A stretch of DNA of 36,761 nucleotides, taken from positions 1-36,761 of the forward strand of contig JAQZAZ010000039.1 of assembly GCA_029239355.1 (NCBI GenBank), in the 5' to 3' direction. This document shows, one piece after another, positions 24,337 through 34,726 of the stretch. The position numbers and the translations under genes were made by a program. Numbering within the stretch: position 1 is the stretch's first letter; the number at the start of each line of letters is the position of its first letter. The notes beneath the pieces are model-generated. The model saw only the letters and a list, made by a program, of their open reading frames with translations, searched no databases and was not told the origin of the DNA. This DNA is from Sphingobacterium sp. Its GTDB lineage: Bacteria > Bacteroidota > Bacteroidia > Sphingobacteriales > Sphingobacteriaceae.

Positions 24337-25191
24337 TTACTCCCATGAAAATGTGCCAGTACCCGCAATAACATCCTACTCTCCAGTAATTTTCCTATTT
24401 TCAGTAATGACAGTACCATAGACAGGTATAATATATTTTAAAACTCCATTAACTCTATAAGTACCAACTCTTGGATTGACTCCCCAAACTGCCACTCCAT
24501 AGCGATGCTCCCAATCTGATACAACCGTGAGGCCTCCCATTCTAGACAAAACAGACACAGGCTTATAAGTCGTCTGATCAAATGTTATATGTATTTCTAA
24601 ATTTGTTCCAAATGGAGAAATCAATGCCGAGATAACAAACGTATTTCCTATCCATTCAGTACTGGGGCCGCTGGCTGTAACTGCTTTCTTATTTTGTGCC
24701 TTCTTCGAAACTAAGTCATTACTGTTTTTTAAAGAAAAAATTGTATTAAGGTCATTGGAATGCAAACTATCTAAAAGCATTTCTAGTTCCCTCTAGCTTT
24801 GAATTCCTTGAGTACGGTCAACGGTGTTAACATCGAGTTTTGACTCAGTGAGATTGTATTTCACAAATATTCTGCTTTTTGCTAGCAATTCCTCAGAAGA
24901 CAATTGAGGTTGGTCTATCAATTTTTCTTGTTTATTACAACTTCCTAACAAGACGGCATGTAGTGTCAAAAATAGTAATAAACATAAGGTTCGGACTCCT
25001 TTTATCTTTTTAAGTAGGATAAGTACGTAAATACTACCAACGAATGGTAAGAATATGATAGCCAACACATACAAGAGGAAATTGAGTGGTCGTAGTTTAC
25101 GCCTATTCGAAACCAATAAAAACAGAGAAATTAATTTCAGTAAAAACTCCAACAAAAATAGAAGTTGCCATAGAGTTAGTCCTAATAACAT
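24337..25191 (-). pseudogene. Membrane-anchored protein gene with two in-frame amber codons
   Basis: One minus-strand frame runs from ATG 25191 to TAA at 24337-24339, interrupted by TAG at 24793-24795 and TAG at 24376-24378. The first part (132 residues) has three hydrophobic helices (LWQLLFLLEFLLKLISLFLL, LNFLLYVLAIIFLPFVGSIY, LCLLLFLTLHAVLLG), the second resembling a PLDc_N-type segment. The sense continues smoothly over the first TAG (TQGIQS, stop, RELEMLLDSLHSND) and the second (NRKITGE, stop, DVIAGTGTFSWE). The middle part has its own ATG at 24780 and could be made as a 134-residue fragment. Family not recognised. Decay is likelier than recoding, because TAG ends other genes here. Confidence 0.6.
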
Positions 25192-25457
25192 AAATTTAGT
25201 TTAAAAATGTAATTGATAATTATTTTATATTAAGGTAAACGGCTATAGCACCAAATTGTCCCTAAAATTATTAAATTATTTTTCTGCGTTCGAAAAATGC
25301 GCTATCTTTCAAACACAATCACAAATTCAATAAGAAAAACAAAAGAAAAAAGACGTATCTTTCTTCAGTCGCAATACAACCTAGCACTCTCCTATTCCAT
25401 TCACAAATGGGAACCCTGGATTGAATTGCCGGGAAATTTTTAGAACAATAAGACGCC

Positions 25458-25952
25458 ATTAGATCCTTTGTATTAATTGTAATCGCCATCATTGCTAATT
25501 TTACGCATAGCTATGCTCAGAAAGATCCGGATCTTAAAAATGCTCTCGCAAAAATGACTGCGGCATCAACCGCACACGACGCTCAGGCTACCGTAACCCT
25601 CACTTCACCGCGACTGGTTAAACAAATGGGTGGCGGAGAAGCTGCATTGAACCTTATCAAAGGAGCTTTAACACAGTTGCAAAAACAAGGGATCAAAATA
25701 GACACAGTTATCAATTATGTTGATTTAGATACCAATACGCTAAATAATATAGCGTATTCTTTTTTCCCTCAATTGATTGTGATGAGTATTCCGGATACGA
25801 GCAAAAGAATGATAGCTTACGCGACTTTAATCGCGATCAAGGAGCAAAAGTCTAAAAACTGGACTTTCCTTGATTATGGGAACTTGAATGATGATCAAAT
25901 GAAAATCCTCCTACCCGAATTTGTAGGTAAGGTTGATTTTCCAAGAGCATAA
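25458..25952 (+). CDS. Secreted protein of unknown function, start codon abnormal
   Basis: The clear N-terminus is a signal peptide encoded from about 25458 (IRSFVLIVIAIIANFTHSYA, cleavage before QKDPDLKNALAK), but between the upstream in-frame TAA (25449) and ATG 25554 there is no ATG, GTG or TTG. The first codon may be ATT at 25458, or the original start was lost by a mutation or indel. Starting at 25554 would give 132 residues with no signal peptide. The mature part (LVKQMGGGEAALNLIKGALTQ, IDTVINYVDL, NWTFLDYGNLND) belongs to no family that I recognise. Confidence 0.6.
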   Translation: MRSFVLIVIAIIANFTHSYAQKDPDLKNALAKMTAASTAHDAQATVTLTSPRLVKQMGGGEAALNLIKGALTQLQKQGIKIDTVINYVDLDTNTLNNIAYSFFPQLIVMSIPDTSKRMIAYATLIAIKEQKSKNWTFLDYGNLNDDQMKILLPEFVGKVDFPRA

Positions 25953-26269
25953 AAGAGCTTTCTGCCCCCATAGCATAGTAAATTGAAAACAGTCATCCAC
26001 AAAACACCCACATTCATCTTTCAATTCCTTATGGAATAAAATTGTCCGTATAAAAAGTCCCAAAAATGAAAAGCAATTGACCAGCCATTTTCTAAATCAT
26101 TCACTACAGTCTTTGAATAGGACGAAGTTCATGTCTAGCTTCTTCCAAATGTTTTTCTGCTTCCGCTGCCGGTAACAATATTAAAACATTTTCCATTTAG
26201 AGGATTGGGAATAATCATTTCTGCGGCGCATTCATATTACCTGCTTGATGATTGTATCAATAAAAAGAA
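25953..26269. other. Intergenic, no firm gene
   Basis: A 317-bp gap between convergent genes. A 30-codon minus-strand frame (26104-26196, starting MENVLILLPAAEAEKHLEE) has protein-like composition and could be a gene remnant, but it is too short to call. Confidence 0.4.
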
Positions 26270-27094
26270 TTAAGCTTCATCTTTTTGGGATTCTTCATGT
26301 ATTTTGCTTCTTCCGATCAATTGCGTTGGCGGATGTCCAAACAGTTTTTTAAATGCAAAGGAGAAATGGGAGAAATTTTCAAAACCAAGATCGAGATAAA
26401 TCTCAGAAGGTTTTTTGCCATTTTTATCGATAAGATGATACGCTTCTTCCAATCGTTTCTGTACAAGCCAATGCCTTGGAGTAGTATGGAATATCTTTTC
26501 AAAATCACGTTTGAAAGCGGATAGGCTTCTGCCTGTCAGATAGGCAAAACGCTCGATACTCACATTGAACCGGTAATTGCGGTTCATAAACTCCTCAAGA
26601 TTTATTTTCTCAGGACTGGTAAAGTCAAAAAAAACATTGTCAAGTTCAGGATTTACCTTGAGGAGCACCAGTAAAAGTTCGGTCCTCTTGACATCCAAAA
26701 ACTGTTCTTCCATAATTCCGTCCTCATTAAAATAGGGAATTATCGATTCCATAAAATTTTTGACCAGCCTATCTTTAGCTAAGGGAATAATCGCACCTGC
26801 TGTTTTACTACCTTCAGCTCTGAATCCATAGGTATCCTTAAAAGTCTTTAAAAAATCCTGTTGGAATAAAATGAATATCTTTTTGAAGGCTCCATCCTCC
26901 GGCTGTTTAATATATTTTGCCAGATGGTTCCTTCTACCCATACCATAATCACCGGACTGGATTTTATATTCCTTATGTCCATCATAAACAAGCATTGAGC
27001 CCGAAACCAGGTACATAAAACAATGGTCCGGGATAAACTGCTCTGTACCGAGAGAAGGACTCATATAACAGGAAGCAATACTTGATTCTTTCAT
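26270..27094 (-). CDS. AraC family transcriptional regulator
   Basis: A 274-residue AraC protein of the ExsA-like layout: N-terminal cupin region with FMYLVSGSMLVYDG and IQSGDYGMGRRNHLAKY, then the double HTH (FAYLTGRSLSAFKRDFEKIF and YLDLGFENFSHFSFAFKKLFG). It lies 70 bp downstream of the extended-SDR reductase gene on the same strand, so the two may form a transcription unit in which the regulator controls the reductase. It differs clearly from the other AraC proteins in the window. Confidence 0.93.
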   Translation of the reverse strand: MKESSIASCYMSPSLGTEQFIPDHCFMYLVSGSMLVYDGHKEYKIQSGDYGMGRRNHLAKYIKQPEDGAFKKIFILFQQDFLKTFKDTYGFRAEGSKTAGAIIPLAKDRLVKNFMESIIPYFNEDGIMEEQFLDVKRTELLLVLLKVNPELDNVFFDFTSPEKINLEEFMNRNYRFNVSIERFAYLTGRSLSAFKRDFEKIFHTTPRHWLVQKRLEEAYHLIDKNGKKPSEIYLDLGFENFSHFSFAFKKLFGHPPTQLIGRSKIHEESQKDEA

Positions 27095-27164
27095 AGTATA
27101 AATTTAACAATTATTGCTTTACCTGTGGTCCCTTCAGAATAAGATTACCGCGATGCATAACTTT

Positions 27165-28208
27165 TTATTTTTTTATCAGACCTAGCTCCAACATAGAATT
27201 TGCCGTGGCCATTACCGCTTCCTCACTGGAGCGAGGCGACCAGTTTAGTAATTGCTTTGCTTTGTCACCGCTCGTTTCCGCATATTTACCAAGTAATGTG
27301 GCCAGCATCCTTAACGATGGATTGAATATTGCCGCTGTTCTGACAATCCAATTGGGCATTTCTTTGGTAGGAACCTTTGCTGCTACCTCCCCTAGATTTC
27401 TCTTCAATATTTTAGCAATATCAAGCATTGACAGCGCATTACCCGTGGTAGCAAGAAACCTCTCCCCTGCTGCTTTCGGGTGGGTCATCGCAAGGAGATG
27501 CAGATCAGCAACATCACGCACATCCACATGGCAGCAATATACTTTTGGACATGCTTTTATCTCACCTTCCAGCATTTTCTTCACTACCTGATTGGAATGG
27601 GAGTAATCTGTACCGAGAACAGGTCCCATTACTGCCACCGGATTGACTGTTGAAAGTTCAAGACCGCCTCCTTCATTACTGATAAATTCCCACGCGGTTT
27701 TTTCTGCAATTGTCTTTGATTTTTGATAAGGATGAAGATTTGCCTTAAGATTCGACCAGTCTTTTTCAGTGTACGGCGTTGTACGGTTTATATTTCCCAT
27801 AGCTACTGCTCCATAGGCCGATGTCAGCACTACCCGTTTAACATGGGCTGCCCTCGCTGCTTTCAGTACCCTTAACACGCCTTCTTTTGCCGGGATGATC
27901 ATTTCATCCTCATGGTTAAAGTTAACAATTGGTGTCGGGGATGCTATATGCAGCACATAGGTGCAGCCTTGTACAGCCTCATCCCAGTTGCTATCCTTCG
28001 AAAGGTCAGCCTCAATAAAAGTAAGCTCTTCAAAAGAGCTTATACCCCCTTTTTTCAGCATATCCTTCACCTCATTCTGCCTGTTAAGCGAACGCAGTGT
28101 TGTTCTGACTTTATACCCTTGTTCAAGTAATTTTATTATACAATGAACAGCAATGAAACCGGAGCCGCCTGTTACTAGCACTCGTACTCCACGATTTGTA
28201 TCTGACAT
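27165..28208 (-). CDS. NAD(P)-dependent epimerase/reductase, dihydroflavonol-4-reductase-like
   Basis: A 347-residue extended SDR. I chose ATG 28208, giving MSDTNRGVRVLVTGGSGFIA; a start at 28274 would add 22 residues lacking family character. The TGGSGFI nucleotide motif, HIASPTP, TSAYGAVAMG and YQKSK (Tyr-Lys pair) match the group of aldehyde/dihydroflavonol-type reductases that reduce carbonyls with NADPH. In bacteria these are often annotated as aldehyde reductases. It is followed by an AraC gene on the same strand. Confidence 0.92.
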   Translation of the reverse strand: MSDTNRGVRVLVTGGSGFIAVHCIIKLLEQGYKVRTTLRSLNRQNEVKDMLKKGGISSFEELTFIEADLSKDSNWDEAVQGCTYVLHIASPTPIVNFNHEDEMIIPAKEGVLRVLKAARAAHVKRVVLTSAYGAVAMGNINRTTPYTEKDWSNLKANLHPYQKSKTIAEKTAWEFISNEGGGLELSTVNPVAVMGPVLGTDYSHSNQVVKKMLEGEIKACPKVYCCHVDVRDVADLHLLAMTHPKAAGERFLATTGNALSMLDIAKILKRNLGEVAAKVPTKEMPNWIVRTAAIFNPSLRMLATLLGKYAETSGDKAKQLLNWSPRSSEEAVMATANSMLELGLIKK

Positions 28209-28472
28209 CTTCTTTGAATTTATAATCCAAAGATCGCCTGTAAAACCCCTAACCTGTTTTGCTGTAAAGTCCAAATTTATTGTGCTAGGAAGTCCAATTT
28301 AATAATTCCGTGGTTTGTCTTAATAAATGTGAATTTATAACTATAAGGCCTGACAAGCATTTACCGGCAGTTCGGATCTCTGTAGTATTGTATTAAGATA
28401 CTGAACCATAAAATAAATATCGGTCTACTTTGCGACAGCAAGTTCAATATTTTCTATATATTTCATGTGACC

Positions 28473-29174
28473 TCATTTCCAGTGAACCAGATCGTAAGGA
28501 TAATATTGCTGTTGCTTTAAAACTGTATCATCTAAACCAAAGATTTTAACAAGGGCTCCACTTTCAAAACTCCAATATCCGAAGAATACTTCATTTTTGT
28601 TTTTATCATTATCAAACCAATAAGTTGATTTCATTTTCTTATACCATTTGGTGTCCAGGTAATTCTTCAATTCATTAACATCTCTAGTTTCATAAAAATC
28701 TTTTAGAAAACCAAATTCTTTGGGATATGTCAGTAGAGAATCTGTAGCTCTGCCGGAAAGTTTAGAAGCAATAATAATATCATAAATATAATCTTTATGA
28801 TTATTCTCGTCCAATACAGCAGTTATTTTTTTATAATTCTCTTCGTCAGTATCCAATAATACTCCTAATGAGAGCATCCAAAGCATTAATATATAATCAT
28901 CAAACTTGATACCTGAAGTTCCGCTTTGCCATCCTGTTTTTAATCTATCTATAACTTTTAAAAAATCCACCTGGATTTCAGGGATCGGATATCCAGCAGA
29001 ATATTTTGCGATTGTTGTATGAAGACTTGTTGTAAAAATCTGGCGGTTGACAGCCGGAATCCTGTCTTCCTTGGTTGCTCCAGATTGTAGCCTGTGTTCA
29101 TAGAATTCAATGTCCTCATTATTTAATGTGATGTAATTTTCAAAATATGTTGAGTTTTTAAAATTAGTTCTCAT
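28473..29174 (-). CDS. PoNi-like immunity protein (DUF1910/DUF1911)
   Basis: A 233-residue protein beginning MRTNFKNSTYFENYI at 29174; an ATG at 29225 would add 17 hydrophobic residues and is less likely. The N-terminal helical half (IEFYEHRL, NRQIFTTSLHTTIAKYSAGYP) and the C-terminal signature (FFGYWSFESGALVKIFGLDD and QQQYYPYDLVHWK) match the two-domain PoNi family that neutralises PoNe DNase effectors. No PoNe toxin, secretion gene or Rhs-like gene is adjacent, so it looks like an orphan immunity gene. Lower GC than its neighbours suggests acquisition. Confidence 0.8.
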   Translation of the reverse strand: MRTNFKNSTYFENYITLNNEDIEFYEHRLQSGATKEDRIPAVNRQIFTTSLHTTIAKYSAGYPIPEIQVDFLKVIDRLKTGWQSGTSGIKFDDYILMLWMLSLGVLLDTDEENYKKITAVLDENNHKDYIYDIIIASKLSGRATDSLLTYPKEFGFLKDFYETRDVNELKNYLDTKWYKKMKSTYWFDNDKNKNEVFFGYWSFESGALVKIFGLDDTVLKQQQYYPYDLVHWK

Positions 29175-29623
29175 ATTGTTTATTTCAATATTGGTAATAA
29201 AGATAAAAGTATTAAGAAATTTCAAAATTTATTACTTCGTATAGCTGACATTACAGAGTTATGGATGTTCTTTGAGGTCGTTAGAGTGTGATTGCAGCCA
29301 GAATTTTGCGAGTAATTTTTGTGGCTTAATCATACCTCTATAGGTACCTTTTCGCTACATTTAGCATTTCACTGGATTGTCAACCGCTCTACCGTTTTGT
29401 CTGAAGAGTTTCGGAGATTCATTTTGATTTTTATGACATCAAATTGAGTGGTATGTCCAGCGATGTCTCCAGAAAACAAAAATCAATTCAGCATATTAAT
29501 TTTCCACACTCTGTTTCAATAAGTCATTGACAGATGTGAAATGTACGCATTTGAAGAAATTTGTATATTTACGTGCTAACGGTAAGTTTAGAAAACGCGA
29601 CAGAAAACTGAAACTAAATTGAT
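29175..29623. other. Intergenic between immunity and acetyltransferase genes
   Basis: A 449-bp divergent gap with no convincing gene. It contains a loxP-like string at 29231-29262 and CTAACGGTAAG at 29575-29585, which is loosely mirrored by CCTACCGCTAA at the end of the acetyltransferase gene. Neither is a firm recombination site. Confidence 0.4.
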
Positions 29624-30235
29624 ATGAAAAAATGGCTTAAAGAAGTTGTCTTAGAAACAAGTAACATAAAACTTCTTCCAATTAATGAAAATCACAAAGA
29701 AGACTTGATAAATGCTTCTTCTGACGGTAATTTATCAGAATTATGGTTTACTTCTGTTCCAACAAAAAGCAACATTGATGATTATTTAATAAAAGCCATT
29801 GAAGATTATAATCACGATAAAGGTTTAGCATTTGTTGTGATTGACAAAAATACAGACAAGATAATTGGAACTACCCGATATACAAACGCAACCCCAGAAC
29901 ACAGAAGACTAGAAATTGGATACACTTGGTATGCGAAGACATTTCAAAAAACCTATGTAAATTCTGAATGTAAATTACTTTTACTGACACACGCTTTTGA
30001 AGAACTAAATGCAATAGCTGTAGAATTTAGAACAAACTGGTATAACTTTCCGTCAAGAAACGCAATTGCAAGACTTGGAGCAAAACAAGATGGAGTATTA
30101 AGAAATCATCAAATAATGCTTGACGGTTCTTTAAGAGATACCGTTGTATTCTCAATTATTGAGAGCGAATGGAAAGCTTGCAAATGTTCCCTAAGCCATA
30201 AAATAGAACAAATTCATAAAAAAACCTACCGCTAA
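29624..30235 (+). CDS. GNAT family N-acetyltransferase
   Basis: A 203-residue acetyltransferase of the RimJ/RimL type. Recognisable parts are IKLLPINENHKEDLINA (N-terminus), FVVIDKNTDKIIGTTRY (strand 4), RRLEIGYTWYAKTFQKT with the acetyl-CoA loop region diverged, and SRNAIARLGAKQDGVLRNH in the C-terminal strand. It transfers acetyl from acetyl-CoA to an amine, the target of which cannot be read. It stands alone next to the orphan immunity gene and has the same AT-rich composition. Confidence 0.9.
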   Translation: MKKWLKEVVLETSNIKLLPINENHKEDLINASSDGNLSELWFTSVPTKSNIDDYLIKAIEDYNHDKGLAFVVIDKNTDKIIGTTRYTNATPEHRRLEIGYTWYAKTFQKTYVNSECKLLLLTHAFEELNAIAVEFRTNWYNFPSRNAIARLGAKQDGVLRNHQIMLDGSLRDTVVFSIIESEWKACKCSLSHKIEQIHKKTYR

Positions 30236-30600
30236 TAAGGCTTTGTGTCAGGCGGCCGAAACTACAAAATACGTACAACCATATTATGATTTTGAAATGC
30301 AATGATCTGATACTCTTGTAAGGTTGTCTCCTGATCCATCAAAATGCTGATTTATAATTAAATTTGCCATTAAGAATAATTTAATCATACATTTTTAAAA
30401 TTTATATTAATCATTTCCACAGCAGATATTTGATTTACAAAGCACAGAAGTGCCTTTAATATACATTAAAGACACTTCTGTGTAGCTGAGGTTGATTGAA
30501 ATGAATCCTTTGTCACCCTTCAGATACTTATTTGAAAGGATATCTAGGAAAATATTTTGCAAAACGCAGTTGCTATAATTGTTTCCAACTACCAAGGTTA
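30236..30600. other. Intergenic with a long hairpin
   Basis: A 365-bp gap between convergent genes. A 62-codon minus-strand frame (30407-30595) crosses the hairpin and has no recognisable motif, so it is not called. The hairpin at 30443-30482 is the main feature. Confidence 0.45.
30443..30482. terminator. Long near-perfect hairpin between convergent genes
   Basis: CACAGAAGTG-c-CTTTAAT (30443-30460), loop ATAC, ATTAAAG-a-CACTTCTGTG (30465-30482): 17 of 18 pairs formed. There is no T-run, so it may be a rho-independent-like stop for the convergent genes, an RNA-protecting stem or a small mobile inverted repeat. Confidence 0.5.
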
Positions 30601-30945
30601 TTATGCACCAGCCTTAATAATTGTTTCATTGTTTGCCATTGCAATATAGTTTGCAGTATCAAAAAAATTGTGCTCATCAGGGTGTACCTTTGTTAAATAA
30701 TTTTCTGAATTGAAGAAGGTGTTGAAATCCTCAAACGAGTCAAACGAGATTTCTACTACAGCATCGTATAAAGGCTTCGGAAAACCTTCAGCTACCATAG
30801 GGTGGTTAACTACATACTTTCTAACGTAAAGCTCCGTCTCAGGGATGGAACAGAACAGAGGAGCGTGTTGATTTTTGTGATAATCTATAAATTCTTCAAG
30901 GCTCAAGCTTGGTAGCTTCTGTACTAAAAACGTAAATTTGATCAT
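30601..30945 (-). CDS. EthD domain protein
   Basis: A 114-residue ferredoxin-like alpha+beta barrel protein of the EthD family: KFTFLVQKLPSLSLEEFIDYHKNQHAPL (start, with the conserved His-rich helix), LYDAVVEISFDSFEDFNTFF and HNFFDTANYIAM near the end. Members occur beside oxidoreductases in degradation or detoxification pathways; the exact reaction is often unknown. It is divergent from an HxlR regulator across a perfect palindrome. Confidence 0.87.
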   Translation of the reverse strand: MIKFTFLVQKLPSLSLEEFIDYHKNQHAPLFCSIPETELYVRKYVVNHPMVAEGFPKPLYDAVVEISFDSFEDFNTFFNSENYLTKVHPDEHNFFDTANYIAMANNETIIKAGA

Positions 30946-30970
30946 TGTCTATTTATAATTTTAATTTGTG

Positions 30971-31001
30971 TAAAAGTAGAACGCTTCTCTCCATTAAACA
31001 A
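30971..31001 (-). promoter_or_regulatory. Predicted promoter of the EthD gene
   Basis: On the minus strand TTG (30999-31001) and TACTTTTA (30971-30978) are separated by 20 bp, close to the Bacteroidota TTTG / TAnnTTTG promoter. The palindrome abuts the upstream edge of the -33 box. Confidence 0.45.
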
Positions 31002-31002
31002 T

Positions 31003-31022
31003 TACGCATAAATTTATGCGTA
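31003..31022. promoter_or_regulatory. Perfect 20-bp palindrome, likely HxlR operator
   Basis: TACGCATAAATTTATGCGTA is its own reverse complement and sits in the 137-bp divergent region between the EthD and HxlR genes, at the -33 element of the EthD promoter. A dimeric winged-helix regulator such as HxlR typically binds this type of site. Confidence 0.7.
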
Positions 31023-31082
31023 TCTTAATCGATCGTCAACCCGTTGAAAAACTTGTAATTTTACAATTGAAAAATCATTATT

Positions 31083-31454
31083 ATGTATCAAAAGAAAACA
31101 CCTGTTCAGCTTGATTGCGGACTACAGTTTTTCAAAGAACTTCTAAATGGCAAATGGAAACTGATGCTTGTTTATTATATTTCCAAAAACCTCAAACGTC
31201 CAAGTGAACTGCAACGAAAAATTCCAAATGCAGACAGAAGAGTTATGGATAAACAATTACAAGAATTGGTATTGCACGGGTTTCTCAATAAAAAGGCTTT
31301 TGACACCAAAGTTCCCAAAGTTGAATATGAACTTACAGAACTTGGGGAGAAACTTTTGCCATTGATTTTAACTATTGAACAATGGGGGGAACAAAACCGG
31401 TTTGTGCTTAACGAAGCATTGGAAAAAGACCCTAAATTTATAAACGTAATCTGA
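31083..31454 (+). CDS. HxlR family winged-helix regulator
   Basis: A 123-residue HxlR protein: LDCGLQFFKELLNGKWKLML (with the conserved N-terminal Cys), RPSELQRKIPNADRRVMDKQL (recognition helix) and PKVEYELTELGEKLLPLI (wing). It is a paralogue of the one at 7735-8121. It is divergent from the EthD gene and followed by the aldo/keto reductase-SDR-AraC set, so the palindrome at 31003-31022 may control both directions. Confidence 0.93.
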   Translation: MYQKKTPVQLDCGLQFFKELLNGKWKLMLVYYISKNLKRPSELQRKIPNADRRVMDKQLQELVLHGFLNKKAFDTKVPKVEYELTELGEKLLPLILTIEQWGEQNRFVLNEALEKDPKFINVI

Positions 31455-33011
<1,557 letters not shown>

Positions 33012-33023
33012 AAACAACTAACA

Positions 33024-33761
33024 ATGCAGAATATCAAAGGAAAAGTAGTTGCCATTACAGGCGCAAGCAGTGGAATGGGGAAGGTTATCGCCTTAGAATT
33101 AGCTAAAAACGGTGCGAAGGTCGTTTTGGGTGCAAGACGAACAGAACAATTACAACAGATTGTTGAAGAAATTAAAAGCAAAGGTGGTTACGCCGCCTGT
33201 ACTCAAATTGATGTGAAGAATAAATCCGATCTTGTAAGACTGGTCAATACAGCAGTTGAGGAATACGGAAAATTAGATGTCATTGTGAACAATGCCGGAG
33301 TCAGCCAATTAAGCCGCATTGACGAGCTGGATGTTGACGGTTGGGAAGAAATGATCGACATTAACCTCAAAGGTGTTTTGTATGGAATGGCGGCTGCAAT
33401 TCCTGTTTTCAAGCAACAGCAATCGGGTCATATCGTCAATATCATTTCAACGTCAGGAATCAAGATTGTACCCATGCAGGGTGTTTACGCAGGAACCAAA
33501 AATGCGGTAAGAACTATCGCTGAAGTATTTAGACAAGAATCAGACGGAACAATCAGGATTACCGGAATTTCGCCAGGTGTTGTAAAAACAAACTTTGCTG
33601 AAAATATAAAAAACAAGGAAATGAAAACCATCATCAAGGATAATATGGAAAATTTGGCCATTAGCCCGGATGCCATTGCTAATGCTGTTATTTACGCCAT
33701 AAGCCAACCTGCAGATGTTGAAGTTGGTGATATTGTAATTCGTCCGTCAAAACAAAATTGA
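33024..33761 (+). CDS. SDR oxidoreductase
   Basis: A 245-residue classical SDR with TGASSGMG, NNAGVSQ, ISTSGIK and YAGTK, and SPGVVKTNF in the substrate loop. It is 12 bp after the aldo/keto reductase, and its stop precedes the AraC ATG by 17 bp. Similar to the yeast-type serine/3-hydroxy acid dehydrogenase-like group, but the substrate is not known. Confidence 0.92.
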   Translation: MQNIKGKVVAITGASSGMGKVIALELAKNGAKVVLGARRTEQLQQIVEEIKSKGGYAACTQIDVKNKSDLVRLVNTAVEEYGKLDVIVNNAGVSQLSRIDELDVDGWEEMIDINLKGVLYGMAAAIPVFKQQQSGHIVNIISTSGIKIVPMQGVYAGTKNAVRTIAEVFRQESDGTIRITGISPGVVKTNFAENIKNKEMKTIIKDNMENLAISPDAIANAVIYAISQPADVEVGDIVIRPSKQN

Positions 33762-33778
33762 TTAAATTCGTAAATGAA

Positions 33779-34693
33779 ATGCAACAACAATCTGACATCA
33801 ATCAACTTAAAAGTATATCGCAATTGGTGCGGGTATTGGGATTTCCTGCGCCATTGCACCCGTTGATCGCATTGGTTGACTACAATGCTGTTTCAATTGA
33901 TATGTTTCCGAAAGGGCAAAAGGTTAGTCTGGATTTTTACAAGATCTCCTTTAAGCCTACCTTCAAAGGACACATAAAGTACGGACAGGGCTATTATGAT
34001 TTTGAAGAAGGTGGACTGGCGTTTCTGAAGCCGAAACAAATTGTTATTTCACCCGAAGAAACGGAAAGCTATGAAGGGATTGCTTTGTATTTCCACCCAG
34101 ACTTTATCCGCAACTATCCGCTGGGAAAAACGATTAATCAGTATGGCTTTTTCTCCTACGATGTCTCTGAAGCCTTGTTTTTATCGGCAAAGGAAAAAGA
34201 AATTATAGCTAATTTATTTGCTTCAATAGCCAATGAATTAGAAAACAATATCGACCATTTCAGCCAGGATGTTTTGGTGTCGCAAATAGAATTGTTGTTG
34301 AATTATAGCAATCGTTTTTACAATAGGCAATTTATTACCAGGAAAGCAGTCAATCACAACATCATCACTTCTTTGGACAAACTTTTAGACAACTATTTTG
34401 AAGAACGAACCAGTCAGAAAGACGGATTGCCATCAGTGAAATATATCAGCACAGAATTGAAGCTATCGCAACGTTATCTGAGTGATATGTTGAATTCATT
34501 GACAGGACTAAACACACAACAATACATTCAGAATGCAATCATAGAAAAAGCCAAAGAAAAATTATCAATGACAAATCTATCCGTTTCGGAAATTGCTTAT
34601 GAATTAGGCTTTGAACATTCACAATCGTTCAGCAAACTTTTCAAGACAAAGACAAACGTTTCACCTTTGGAGTTCAGAAATTCATTCAACTAA
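33779..34693 (+). CDS. AraC family transcriptional regulator
   Basis: A 304-residue AraC protein from ATG 33779; a TTG at 33758 is in frame but overlaps the upstream stop. It is a clear paralogue of the regulator at 12146-13063 (PLHPLIALVDY, KYGQGYYDFEEGGLAFL, LLNYSNRFYNRQFITRKA, EIAYELGFEHSQSFSKLFK). In both places the regulator lies just after SDR genes, which supports control of the upstream reductases. Confidence 0.93.
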   Translation: MQQQSDINQLKSISQLVRVLGFPAPLHPLIALVDYNAVSIDMFPKGQKVSLDFYKISFKPTFKGHIKYGQGYYDFEEGGLAFLKPKQIVISPEETESYEGIALYFHPDFIRNYPLGKTINQYGFFSYDVSEALFLSAKEKEIIANLFASIANELENNIDHFSQDVLVSQIELLLNYSNRFYNRQFITRKAVNHNIITSLDKLLDNYFEERTSQKDGLPSVKYISTELKLSQRYLSDMLNSLTGLNTQQYIQNAIIEKAKEKLSMTNLSVSEIAYELGFEHSQSFSKLFKTKTNVSPLEFRNSFN

Positions 34694-34726
34694 CAGATTT
34701 TATAAAGTCTGATTGCCTTATTATAT

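Noticed and set aside
24337..25191. Amber recoding as the normal code
   Set aside because: TAG ends the intact genes at 6440 and 13063, and no suppressor tRNA is visible in the window.
29575..30234. Imperfect inverted repeat CTAACGGTAAG / CCTACCGCTAA around the acetyltransferase gene, as in a gene cassette
   Set aside because: Only 9 of 11 positions match, the right arm lies inside the coding sequence, and no integrase is present.
30407..30595. 62-codon minus-strand frame after the EthD gene
   Set aside because: It runs through the hairpin and has no recognisable protein features.
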